A stretch of DNA of 12,704 nucleotides. It comes from CAZTTG01 sp964615935 (lineage in GTDB: Bacteria; Planctomycetota; UBA1135; GCA-002686595). The stretch lies in NCBI GenBank assembly GCA_964615935.1, contig CAZTTG010000134.1, forward strand, positions 1-12,704, in the 5' to 3' direction. The notes below the pieces were generated by a model. It worked only from the letters and a program-made list of their open reading frames with translations, had not been told where the DNA came from and made no database searches. The translations under genes and the position numbers were made by a program. Below, one piece after another: positions 6,145-12,704 of this stretch; position 1 is the first letter of the stretch; each line of letters begins with the position of its first letter.

Positions 6145-7557
6145 ATGTTCTGGCGCAAGAAGCCCGCCCCGCCGCCCGAACCTCCGGAATACGGGGATTC
6201 CATACCTTCCGACTACGATGACGGGGGCGACGCGCCCACCACCGAGTTCCTCACCGGGGACAGCAACGTGGACCGCCGGTCGGTGGAGGTGCTGCTCGAG
6301 GCCATCGCCCGGGTCTCGGTGTCCCGCGACCTGGAGAGCCTGCTGATCGACATCGTCGACCGCTCGGTCGAGATCACCGGGGCCGAGCGGGGGATGCTGA
6401 TCCTGGAGGCCGAGCCGGGCGAGTTCCGGGTGCGCGTGGCGCGCTCGCAGGGGCACCAGTCGATCACCGAGGAGGAGGAGCCGCTGCGCTTCTCGACCAG
6501 CGTGGTCAAGCGGGTGTTGACGGGGGGCCAGGCCGTGCGCGCCACGGTGCAGTCGGACTCGGACGCCCTGGAGCTGGGCCGCTCGGTCTACGACCTCAAG
6601 CTGCGGGCGGTGATGTGCGTGCCCATCGCTCACCAGCAGGACGATGCCAGCGGCGAGGGGCTGCCGGCCGAGCGCTCCGCCCGGGGCGTGCTGTACGTCG
6701 ACTCGCGGGTGGCCACCCGCGAGTACGACCGCCGCGACCTGGGGCTCTTCGCGGCGCTCTCCCACCACATCTCGATCGCCCTGGAGAAGGCGCGCCTGAA
6801 CCTGGACTCGATCGAGAAGACCCGCCTGGAGCACTCCCTGGAGCTCGCCAGCGCCATCCAGTCGGGCCTGATGCCCCGAATCCCCTCCGACCTGGAGGGC
6901 TTCGACCTGCACGGCTGGTACAAGCCGGCCGAGCGGACCTCGGGCGACTTCTTCGACTTCGTGCGCACCCGCGACGAGCGCCTGGCGGTGATCATCGGGG
7001 ACGTCACCGGACACGGCATCGGTCCGGCGCTGGTCACCGCCATGGCCCAGGCGAGCCTGCGCTCCTACCTCAAGGTCGTGCCCGACGCCCCGGCCGCCAT
7101 GACCATGCTCAACCAGGACCTGTCCGAGCGGCTGGACGACGGCATGTTCGTCACCCTGCTCCTGGCGGTGCTGGCCCCGGATGGCGGGATCGAGTGGATC
7201 AACGCCGGCCACAGCACCCCGGTCGTCTGGCGACGGGACGGCCAGGTCGAGCCGTACCCCGAGCACGGCGTGGCCCTGGGCATGATCGACGAGGCCGAGT
7301 ACCCGATGCACGGCCAGCTCGTCATGGAGGTCGGCGACGTGCTGGTCACCTACACCGACGGTCTGATCGAAGCGTACCACCCCGACCGGCCCGACGAGCT
7401 CTTCGGCGAGGAGCGCCTGCACCGGCACATCGCCGAGTGCGCGGCGGGCGGAGCGGGGGCGGAGGAGATCACCCGGAGCCTGGCCGAGGCCGCGCTGTCC
7501 TTCGCCGGCGGGGAGCACGACGACGACATCACCCTCGTCGTGGTGCGCCGTACCTAG
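6145..7557 (+). CDS. GAF domain plus SpoIIE-type PP2C serine phosphatase
   Basis: A 470-residue cytoplasmic signalling protein that likely dephosphorylates a STAS antagonist. After a Pro-rich charged N-terminus (1-40), a GAF sensor domain spans about 47-215, including RAVMCVPIAHQ (154-164) and GVLYVDSR (181-188). A helical linker (216-246) carries the family signature ELASAIQSGLMP (233-244). The PPM/SpoIIE catalytic domain spans 253-470, with metal-site motifs SGDFFD (266-271), GDVTGHG (285-291), TDGLIEA (404-410) and DDDITLV (459-465), all intact. The ATG at 6145 is the only sensible start; it lacks a Shine-Dalgarno but has a -10-like box 6 bases upstream. It is divergent from the STAS-PilZ gene, its likely substrate, and heads a run with pyrC 15 bases downstream. 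No histidine kinase-like RsbW domain is fused or adjacent. The GAF ligand is unknown. Confidence 0.93.
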   Translation: MFWRKKPAPPPEPPEYGDSIPSDYDDGGDAPTTEFLTGDSNVDRRSVEVLLEAIARVSVSRDLESLLIDIVDRSVEITGAERGMLILEAEPGEFRVRVARSQGHQSITEEEEPLRFSTSVVKRVLTGGQAVRATVQSDSDALELGRSVYDLKLRAVMCVPIAHQQDDASGEGLPAERSARGVLYVDSRVATREYDRRDLGLFAALSHHISIALEKARLNLDSIEKTRLEHSLELASAIQSGLMPRIPSDLEGFDLHGWYKPAERTSGDFFDFVRTRDERLAVIIGDVTGHGIGPALVTAMAQASLRSYLKVVPDAPAAMTMLNQDLSERLDDGMFVTLLLAVLAPDGGIEWINAGHSTPVVWRRDGQVEPYPEHGVALGMIDEAEYPMHGQLVMEVGDVLVTYTDGLIEAYHPDRPDELFGEERLHRHIAECAAGGAGAEEITRSLAEAALSFAGGEHDDDITLVVVRRT

Positions 7558-7572
7558 GGGCTGAGCGACGCC

Positions 7573-8922
7573 ATGGAGCCTCGCGGCCCCGACCTCCTGA
7601 TCCGCGGCGCGCAGAGCTTCCCCCCCGGCCCGGGTGCGGGGATCCTCGACGTGCGCCTCGTCGCGGGTGAGATCGAGGCCGTGGGAGCCGAGCTCGAGCC
7701 CGGCGACCTGCCGGTCCTCGACGCCGGCGGACTCACCGTCATCCCCGGGCTGGTCGACGTCCACGTCCACTTCCGCGACCCCGGTCTGGCGCGCAAGGAG
7801 GGCTGGGAGAGCGGCTCGGCCGGGGCCCTGCACGGGGGGGTCACCTCGGTGGTGGAGGTCCAGAACAACCCCCCCCTCAGCACCGACCTCGAGGCGCTCC
7901 AATCGCGCATCGAGCACGTCCGCGCCCGCTCGCGGGTGGACTTCGGCTGCCTGGCCAACCTGACCCGCGCCTCGGTGGCCGAGCTGGCGGCCATGGCGCC
8001 CCACACCCCGGCCTTCAAGTGCTTCCTGGGCGGCTCCACCGGAATGGGGGGCATCCTCGACCGGGCGGAGCTCCTCCGGCTCTTCGAGGGCGCCGCCCGC
8101 GCGGGCCGCATGATCGTGGCCCACTGCGAGGACGAGGACCTGCTGCGCGCCGAGGCCCGGGCCCACCCCGAGGCCACCGCCCGCGACCACCACCGGGTGC
8201 GCTCCAGCGAGGCCGAGGAGGTCTCGATCCGCACCGCGGTCGAGCTGGCCCGCGAGACCGGCGCGCGCCTGCACGTCTTCCACATCTCGACCGCCGGCGG
8301 CCTCGAGGAGGTGCGCGCGGCGCGGCGCGAGGGGCTCCCGGTCGGGGCCAGCACGGCCCCGCACTACCTGCTGCTCTCCTGCGAGGACGCCGAGCGCCTG
8401 GGCAACCGCATCAAGGTCAACCCCTCGGTGAAGACCCCGGCCGACGCGCGCGCCCTGCTCGGGGGTCTCTCCGAGGGAGCCGTCGAGGCCATCGGCACCG
8501 ACCATGCTCCGCACCCCCTCGAGGAGAAGGAGCGCCCCTACGCGAAGTCGCCCTCGGGCATGCCCTCGGTGGACCTCCTGTGGCCGCTCACCTTCGAGCT
8601 CTGTCGGCGCGGGCTGCTGGAGCCCGAGCGGGCCCTGGCCGCCGTCACTTCGGCCGCCGCCGATTCGCTGAACCTGCCGCGCAAGGGGCGGCTGGCGCCC
8701 GGCTTCGACGGCGACCTGGTGCTGTTCGATCCCGAGGAGGTGCGCGTCGTGCGCGGCAGCGAGCTGCCCTCGCGCTCGAAGTGGTCGGCCTACGAGGGCA
8801 TGGAGCTCGCCGGCTTCCCGCGCGTCGTCGTGCGGCGCGGCGAGGTGGTGTTCCGGGACGGCGCGGTGACGGGCGAGGCCGGCGGGAGGCCGCTGGAGCT
8901 GCGTCCGCCGGCTCCGCGGTGA
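7573..8922 (+). CDS. pyrC: Dihydroorotase, long class I/amidohydrolase type
   Basis: Cyclises N-carbamoyl-aspartate to dihydroorotate in pyrimidine synthesis. The protein has 449 residues, within the usual 420-450. Metal-site motifs: DVHVHFRDPG (62-71) with His64 and His66, Lys149 in FKCFLGGSTG (148-157; likely carboxylated), AHCEDEDL (183-190) with His184, FHIST (236-240) with His237, and GTDHAPH (308-314) with Asp310. The FLGGSTG stretch followed by HCED resembles Bacteroides-type dihydroorotases. NNPP at 98-101 replaces the commoner PNTxPP. Allantoinase or hydantoinase is the main alternative in this superfamily, but RDPG and the C-terminal SKWSAYEG (402-409) favour dihydroorotase. The ATG lies 15 bases after the phosphatase stop with only a weak GGGG upstream, so it is probably cotranscribed. 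No other pyrimidine gene is in the window. Confidence 0.88.
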   Translation: MEPRGPDLLIRGAQSFPPGPGAGILDVRLVAGEIEAVGAELEPGDLPVLDAGGLTVIPGLVDVHVHFRDPGLARKEGWESGSAGALHGGVTSVVEVQNNPPLSTDLEALQSRIEHVRARSRVDFGCLANLTRASVAELAAMAPHTPAFKCFLGGSTGMGGILDRAELLRLFEGAARAGRMIVAHCEDEDLLRAEARAHPEATARDHHRVRSSEAEEVSIRTAVELARETGARLHVFHISTAGGLEEVRAARREGLPVGASTAPHYLLLSCEDAERLGNRIKVNPSVKTPADARALLGGLSEGAVEAIGTDHAPHPLEEKERPYAKSPSGMPSVDLLWPLTFELCRRGLLEPERALAAVTSAAADSLNLPRKGRLAPGFDGDLVLFDPEEVRVVRGSELPSRSKWSAYEGMELAGFPRVVVRRGEVVFRDGAVTGEAGGRPLELRPPAPR

Positions 8923-8966
8923 GTCCGCATGAACGCGCCCGCGGACCGAGCGTTCCCGGAGGCGAC

Positions 8967-9872
8967 GTGAAGGAGCCGAGCGCCGAGGATCGGAGGCCGG
9001 GTGCGGCCCGCGACGGCACGCCCCTGCCCTCCCCGGGGGTGGCCTTCGCCCCCGACTACCCCCGCCGCCTCGAGCGCCTCGTCCGGCGGGTCGCGGCCGC
9101 CCGGGGGCGCCGCGAGGGCCACGGCCGCACCGGCCTGAGCGGGGTGGGGGAGGAGTTCGTCGGCTACCGGCCGTACCGGCCGGGCGAGGACCTGCGGCGG
9201 CTCGACTGGCAGCTCCTCGCGCGCCTCGATCGCCCCTTCGTCAAGGTGAGCCGGCGCGAGGCGGGCGAGCGCTGGGCCCTGCTGGTCGACACCAGCGCCT
9301 CGATGGGGCTGGGCCGGCCGGGCAAGCTGCAGCTCGCCGCCGAGCTGGCCGGGGGCCTGGCCTTCCTGGGCCTGGCCGGGGGTGCGCGCGTGCGCCTGAT
9401 CGCGAGCTCGGACGGCGAGGAGCTCGAGCTGGAGCGGCGCTGCGAGCTGCCCGCCTGGCTCTCGTTCCTGGAAGGCCTGGCGGCCGGGGGCGAGCGCGGC
9501 CTCGCGGGCTGGGCCGGCCATCCGCGGCTGGCGGGGGTCGATCGCCTCTTCCTGGTGGGGGACCTCCTGGACGCGCCCGGGGCCGCGGTCTCCGGATGGC
9601 TGAGGCGGGGACGCGAGCTGGACGTGGTCCAGGTGCTGGCGGGCGAGGAGCTCGCGCCGCCGCGAGCGGGGGCCGTGGGCTGGGTCGACCCCGAGACCGG
9701 CGAACGCCTGGAGCTCGAGGTGGACGGCGCCGCCCTGGCCTCCTACCAGCGCGGGCTCGAGGATCGCATCGGGTCGTGGCGCGGGAGCTGCGCCCGCCAC
9801 CGCGCGGGCTTCGCGCTGGTGCGGAGCGACGCGGCCTTCGAGGACGCGGTGGCCGAGGTGCTGGGGCGATGA
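8967..9872 (+). CDS. DUF58 protein (von Willebrand A-like)
   Basis: A 301-residue member of the DUF58 family, which usually works with a MoxR AAA+ ATPase and Bat-type membrane proteins; the biochemical role is poorly defined. The signature runs from EEFVGYRPYRPGEDLRRLDW (62-81) through LLARLDRPFVK to LLVDTSASM (105-113), whose DTSAS (108-112) is the metal-ion-dependent adhesion site start. VDRLFLVGDLLD (191-202) fits a later vWA strand. No signal or membrane segment is seen. The GTG at 8967 is chosen for GGAGG four bases upstream; an alternative GTG at 8919 overlaps the pyrC stop and would add 16 residues. It ends in an ATGA overlap with the BatA-like gene, implying translational coupling. 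No MoxR gene is present in the window, which is unusual. Confidence 0.88.
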   Translation: MKEPSAEDRRPGAARDGTPLPSPGVAFAPDYPRRLERLVRRVAAARGRREGHGRTGLSGVGEEFVGYRPYRPGEDLRRLDWQLLARLDRPFVKVSRREAGERWALLVDTSASMGLGRPGKLQLAAELAGGLAFLGLAGGARVRLIASSDGEELELERRCELPAWLSFLEGLAAGGERGLAGWAGHPRLAGVDRLFLVGDLLDAPGAAVSGWLRRGRELDVVQVLAGEELAPPRAGAVGWVDPETGERLELEVDGAALASYQRGLEDRIGSWRGSCARHRAGFALVRSDAAFEDAVAEVLGR

Positions 9873-11158
9873 GCGCGCTGGAGTGGGCGCGGCCCTGGGG
9901 AGCCTGGGCCCTCCTCCTGCCGATCCTGGCCCTGGTCCTCGCGCAGCTCCTGCGGCGCCCGCCCGAGCGCTTCAGCGCGGCGCTCTCCCTGTGGCGGGGC
10001 GCGGCCCGAAGATCGCCGGCCACGGGCGCGCGCTCGCGGTGGCGTCCGCCCGCCGCGATCCTGTGGCTGGCCCTGGCCCTGCTGCTGGGCGCCCTCGCGC
10101 TGGCGGGACCGCGTCCGCGGCGCGCGCCGGGGATGCGGATCTTCCGGGCGATCGTCGACCGCAGCCCGTCGATGTACCTGCGCGAGGAACGAGGCGCTGG
10201 CGCGGCCATGCGCCTCGAGCGCGCCGTGGATCGCGCGAGCGAGTGGATGAACGCAGAGCTGCGCGAGGCCGATCGCGTGCTGTGGATCGCGCCCGCGCCC
10301 GAGGGAGCGGAGACGCACGCCGGTCGGACTCCGCCCGGAGGCTGGACGGAGGCCCCGCTCGCGCCGCACCCGGCTCCGGACTGGGCGGACTGGGACCTGC
10401 CCGGCGCCCTGTGGCTGACCGACGCGCATCCCGGGTCCGAGCCCGTGAGGGCCGGCCTCGTGCAGACCGGTGGGGCGGCCGCGCCCGGGCCGGTGGGCCT
10501 GGTGCGCGGGCCCGGGGGCGCCGCGCGCCTCGTGTGGGACGGCGAGCGCGTCCGCGAGGAGCCCGCGGCCGACCCTCCGGACGGCGTGTGGATCGAGGAG
10601 GACCTCTGCCGGCCGATCCGGGAGCTGGCGGGCATCTGGGCCTCCGACCGGGGCCTGGGGCTGGTGAGCGAGCCCGCGGCCGCGGAGGTCCTGCGGATCA
10701 CCGCCGGGGTCGGCGCGGGCGAGGCCGTGCCCGCGGTCGTGGCCCGCGACGGGTGGCGGCTCTCCGCCCGCCTGGCCGGACCCGCGGCCGCGAACGATGC
10801 GCGCGCCGGGGCCATGCGAACGTGGGTCGCGGCGGACGGTGGCTCGCCTCGACCGGCGGTGAGCTGGTGCGCGGGCCGGGTGGACGTGGGCCTCGTGGGC
10901 GAGGGCGAGGTGCTGGGGGATCCGGCGGCCTTCGCGGTCTCGTGGGCGGAGCTCTTCGACGAGGCCGCCCTGGGCGATCCCCTCGCGGTCCCGCTGGCCG
11001 AGCGCCTCGCGGCGGGGGATCCCTCCTTCCGCCCGCCGGCGGAACCCCCGAAGCAGGGCGCCGCCGCCCGTCGCGCGGCCGTGCCCGATCCCTGGCTGGC
11101 CCTCGCGGCGGCCCTGGCGGCGGCGGTCTCCTGGCGCCTGCGTCGGCGCGAGGGCTGA
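9869..11158 (+). CDS. BatA-like membrane protein with vWA-like domain
   Basis: A 429-residue inner-membrane protein. Two N-terminal membrane helices (about 10-28 and 61-80) flank a short RFSAALSLWRG loop, the arrangement of the aerotolerance/BatA N-terminal domain. IFRAIVDRSPSM (91-102) gives Asp97, Ser99 and Ser101 of a DxSxS metal site, and LWLTDAHPG (181-189) fits the later vWA LTD strand. The region between is short and lacks the usual conserved vWA core, so metal binding may be altered. A final helix lies at about 408-422, followed by a basic tail. The ATG overlaps the DUF58 stop (ATGA), with GAGGTG 7 bases upstream. The downstream two thirds are Ala/Gly/Arg-rich and I do not recognise them. 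It probably acts with the DUF58 protein at the membrane; function is inferred only. Confidence 0.75.
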   Translation: MSALEWARPWGAWALLLPILALVLAQLLRRPPERFSAALSLWRGAARRSPATGARSRWRPPAAILWLALALLLGALALAGPRPRRAPGMRIFRAIVDRSPSMYLREERGAGAAMRLERAVDRASEWMNAELREADRVLWIAPAPEGAETHAGRTPPGGWTEAPLAPHPAPDWADWDLPGALWLTDAHPGSEPVRAGLVQTGGAAAPGPVGLVRGPGGAARLVWDGERVREEPAADPPDGVWIEEDLCRPIRELAGIWASDRGLGLVSEPAAAEVLRITAGVGAGEAVPAVVARDGWRLSARLAGPAAANDARAGAMRTWVAADGGSPRPAVSWCAGRVDVGLVGEGEVLGDPAAFAVSWAELFDEAALGDPLAVPLAERLAAGDPSFRPPAEPPKQGAAARRAAVPDPWLALAAALAAAVSWRLRRREG

Positions 11159-11236
11159 GGGATTCGCGAGGGGGGGAGGGGGCCGCCGCTGCCCGTCCCG
11201 GCCCGCGCGGCTCCTGGAGGATTCCACGGAGAGACC

Positions 11237-11245
11237 TGCTATTCT
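11237..11245 (+). promoter_or_regulatory. Extended -10 promoter placed for a leaderless lipoprotein mRNA
   Basis: TGC (11237-11239) followed by TATTCT (11240-11245) makes an extended -10 element, TGN plus a TANNNT box. It ends 7 bases before the GTG at 11253, so transcription should begin at or next to the start codon. There is no Shine-Dalgarno at the correct distance from the GTG. This is the same arrangement as before the phosphatase at 6145. Confidence 0.45.
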
Positions 11246-11252
11246 CCGCCGC

Positions 11253-12659
11253 GTGCGAGACGACGATCGAGCCGGCGGTGGGGGCGGGTCGGGCGGGGGC
11301 GCCCGGCGCGTCCTCTGGATCGCGATGGCGCTGCTCGCGTCCTGCGGGGACCCGGCCGGATCGGGCGGCGACGGGCGCGCCGTGGAGGACGCGTCGGCCG
11401 GCGGGGCGGACCCGCGGCCGGACGTGGTCCTGATCGTGATCGACACCCTGCGGGCCGACCACCTGGGGCTCTACGGCTATCCCGTGGAGACCGCGCCCTT
11501 CCTGTCGGAGCTCGGCCGGCGCTCGGCGGTCTTCGATCGCGCCTTCTCCACCTCCTCGTGGACCGCGCCGGCCACGGCCTCGGTGATGACCGGGCTGTAC
11601 CCGACCCGGCACGGGCTGACGCGGGGCTTCTTCGCCCAGCGGGACGACGAGGAGGCGGTGGCCGAGCAGGGCCAGACGAGCCTCGACCTGACTCCGCTGC
11701 CGGAGGGCGTGGAGACCCTGGCCGAGAGGCTGGGGCGGGAGGGGTATCGGACCCGGGGATTCGCGACGAACCGGAACGTCTGCCCGCAGCTCGGGTTCTC
11801 GCGGGGCTTCGACGACTTCGCCCTGCAGCGTTTCGACGCCGAGCAGGTCCTGGAGGCCCTGGAGGGCTGGAGGAGCGAGCTGGAGGAGGGAGGACCTCAC
11901 TTCCTGTACCTGCACTTCAACGACGTGCACATGCCCTACAACCCGCGGCCGCCGTGGTATTCGCAGGCGGAGGGGGAGGTGGAGGAGAAGATCGCGCGCT
12001 ACGACAGCGAGATCTCGTTCCTGGACGCGACCCTGGAGCGGCTGTACCGGAGCTTCGGGTGGGATCGCGGGACCCTGCTGTGGATCGCGTCGGATCACGG
12101 GGAGGAGTTCCAGGAGCACGGGCACTACGGGCACGTGTTCTCGCTCCACCAGGAGCTGGTGCACGTGCTCATGATGGCGCACGGGCCGGACCTGGGGATC
12201 GTGCCGTGCCGGGTCGAGGTGAACGCGAGCCTGGTGGACGTCTATCCGACGGTGCTGGACCTGGTGGGGCTGCCGGTGGAGACGGAGAGGGACGGGGTGT
12301 CGCTGAGCGGGGTGCTGCGGGGGGAGAGGTGGGCGGGGCGCCTGCTGCGGGAGCGGGTGCTCTTCGCTCACCGGCGCAAGGCCACGGCGCCGGAGGACAT
12401 GTGGGCCGCGATCCTGGGGAACTGGAAGTTGATCGAGAGGGACGACACGGGGCAGCGGCTGCTCTTCGACTTCGACGCGGATCCGGGGGAGAAGAGGAGC
12501 GTGATCGAGGACAACGAGGTCATGGTCCAGACGCTGGAGGAGCAGCTCGCGCGCTTCCGGGAGGCGGCGGGATCGGCGCCCTCGGCGAGGGTGGAGATCC
12601 CTCTGGATCGGGAGGCGCTGGAGGATCTGAAGGCGCTGGGCTACTTCGGGGAGGACTGA
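11253..12659 (+). CDS. Lipoprotein of the sulfatase/alkaline phosphatase superfamily
   Basis: A 468-residue protein. A GTG start gives a Gly-rich N-terminus and hydrophobic VLWIAMALLASC with a lipobox LASC (28-31), so it is probably lipidated at Cys31. The next ATG (residue 25) would leave too short a signal. Superfamily motifs: VLIVIDTLRADHLG (59-72) with metal ligand Asp64; SSWTAPATASVMTG (101-114), where Thr104 takes the nucleophile position; NDVHMPY (223-229) with His226; SDHGEE (280-285); and GHYGH (290-294). The Cys/Ser-x-Pro-x-Arg formylglycine motif of true sulfatases is absent, so phosphodiesterase or phosphotransferase chemistry, as in LtaS or EptA-like enzymes, is likelier. The C-terminal LKALGYFGED is typical of a widespread lipoprotein subgroup. 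It starts 94 bases after the BatA-like gene with its own promoter-like box. Substrate unknown. Confidence 0.88.
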   Translation: MRDDDRAGGGGGSGGGARRVLWIAMALLASCGDPAGSGGDGRAVEDASAGGADPRPDVVLIVIDTLRADHLGLYGYPVETAPFLSELGRRSAVFDRAFSTSSWTAPATASVMTGLYPTRHGLTRGFFAQRDDEEAVAEQGQTSLDLTPLPEGVETLAERLGREGYRTRGFATNRNVCPQLGFSRGFDDFALQRFDAEQVLEALEGWRSELEEGGPHFLYLHFNDVHMPYNPRPPWYSQAEGEVEEKIARYDSEISFLDATLERLYRSFGWDRGTLLWIASDHGEEFQEHGHYGHVFSLHQELVHVLMMAHGPDLGIVPCRVEVNASLVDVYPTVLDLVGLPVETERDGVSLSGVLRGERWAGRLLRERVLFAHRRKATAPEDMWAAILGNWKLIERDDTGQRLLFDFDADPGEKRSVIEDNEVMVQTLEEQLARFREAAGSAPSARVEIPLDREALEDLKALGYFGED

Positions 12660-12674
12660 TATGGAGGCCCATAT
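12659..12674 (+). promoter_or_regulatory. Hairpin covering the ribosome site of the next gene
   Basis: ATATGG (12659-12664) and CCATAT (12669-12674) form a perfect 6-bp stem with a 4-base loop AGGC. The stem begins on the last base of the lipoprotein stop codon. GGAGG (12663-12667) lies in its 5' arm and loop, and two bases of the following ATG (12673) are in its 3' arm. It could tune translation of the next gene. Confidence 0.4.
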
Positions 12675-12704
12675 GTCAAGTGGGCAGGAGAGGCCCTACC
12701 CACG
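12673..12704 (+). CDS. Start of an unidentified gene, cut by the window edge
   Basis: An ATG at 12673 follows GGAGG (12663-12667) with 5 bases between, the best ribosome site in the window. The frame stays open to the edge and encodes MSSGQERPYP. An in-frame ATG at 12661 is a weaker alternative. It begins 13 bases after the lipoprotein stop, so it is probably cotranscribed with it. Too little remains to identify it. Confidence 0.45.
   Translation, partial: MSSGQERPYP

Noticed and set aside
3862..8514. A 1550-codon open frame on the minus strand
   Set aside because: It runs antisense through McsB-independent, well-identified genes (FecR-like, phosphatase, dihydroorotase), its translation is Gly/Arg/Ala/His-rich without domains, and it is expected in very GC-rich DNA.
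7573..8922. Allantoinase or hydantoinase as the product
   Set aside because: The RDPG motif, GSTG segment and C-terminal SKWSAYEG fit dihydroorotase better, although the superfamily is similar and this is not proven.
8019..8966. Long in-frame extension upstream of the DUF58 gene
   Set aside because: It lies over the dihydroorotase in another frame and is Arg/Pro-rich; the DUF58 family length and a GGAGG site support 8967.
1..12704. CRISPR arrays, tRNA or rRNA genes, insertion sequences, phage genes
   Set aside because: I found no regularly spaced repeats of suitable length, no tRNA-like cloverleaf, no transposase or integrase motifs and no phage-type proteins.

Overview
The window is 12.7 kb of very GC-rich bacterial chromosome. 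It is densely packed with genes, most start codons have only weak Shine-Dalgarno sequences, and GTG starts are common. The gene content is a McsB-type protein arginine kinase, a SpoIIE-type phosphatase with a STAS partner, a DUF58/BatA-like pair, a lipoprotein of the sulfatase fold ending in an LGY tail, and a GH42-like secreted protein. This would fit a high-GC Planctomycetota or a related Gram-negative, deep-branching or metagenome-derived lineage. That placement is inference from gene content only. There is no rRNA, tRNA, transposase, phage gene or CRISPR array.

Layout. 86-1963 (-) encodes a large secreted GH42-like protein. It is divergent from 2175-3278 (+), an orphan McsB protein arginine kinase. 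mcsB is followed by a strong bulged hairpin, a second hairpin touching the next start codon, and 3374-4204 (+), a small exported FecR-like protein. That gene converges on 4236-4859 (-), a HAD/GmhB-like protein whose catalytic motifs are eroded; a dyad containing both stop codons lies between them. A 327-base gap (4860-5186) holds two short tandem repeats. Then come 5187-6017 (-), a STAS domain fused to a PilZ-like domain, and, divergently, 6145-7557 (+), a GAF plus SpoIIE/PP2C phosphatase. The phosphatase begins a tight run with a class I dihydroorotase (7573-8922), a DUF58 protein (8967-9872) and a BatA-like membrane protein (9869-11158). After 94 bases a lipoprotein of the alkaline phosphatase/sulfatase superfamily follows (11253-12659), and then the first codons of another gene with an excellent ribosome binding site.

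How the genes may work together. The STAS-PilZ protein and the GAF-SpoIIE phosphatase look like two halves of a partner-switching signalling module: the phosphatase would dephosphorylate a serine on the STAS protein. The anti-sigma kinase and the sigma factor are not in this window. The 127-base region between them holds a G9 and a C8 tract, with one tract inside the spacer of a plausible STAS promoter. DUF58 and BatA-like proteins usually accompany a MoxR ATPase and act in the cell envelope; MoxR is absent here. The pyrimidine gene pyrC sits between signalling and envelope genes without other pyr genes.

The points most worth a second look are the STAS-PilZ/phosphatase pair with its homopolymer-bearing divergent promoter, two promoter-like -10 boxes placed for leaderless mRNAs (before 6145 and 11253), the orphan McsB with an intact RDxxRA motif, the HAD protein with Trp in place of the second catalytic Asp, and the hairpins that overlap start or stop codons.
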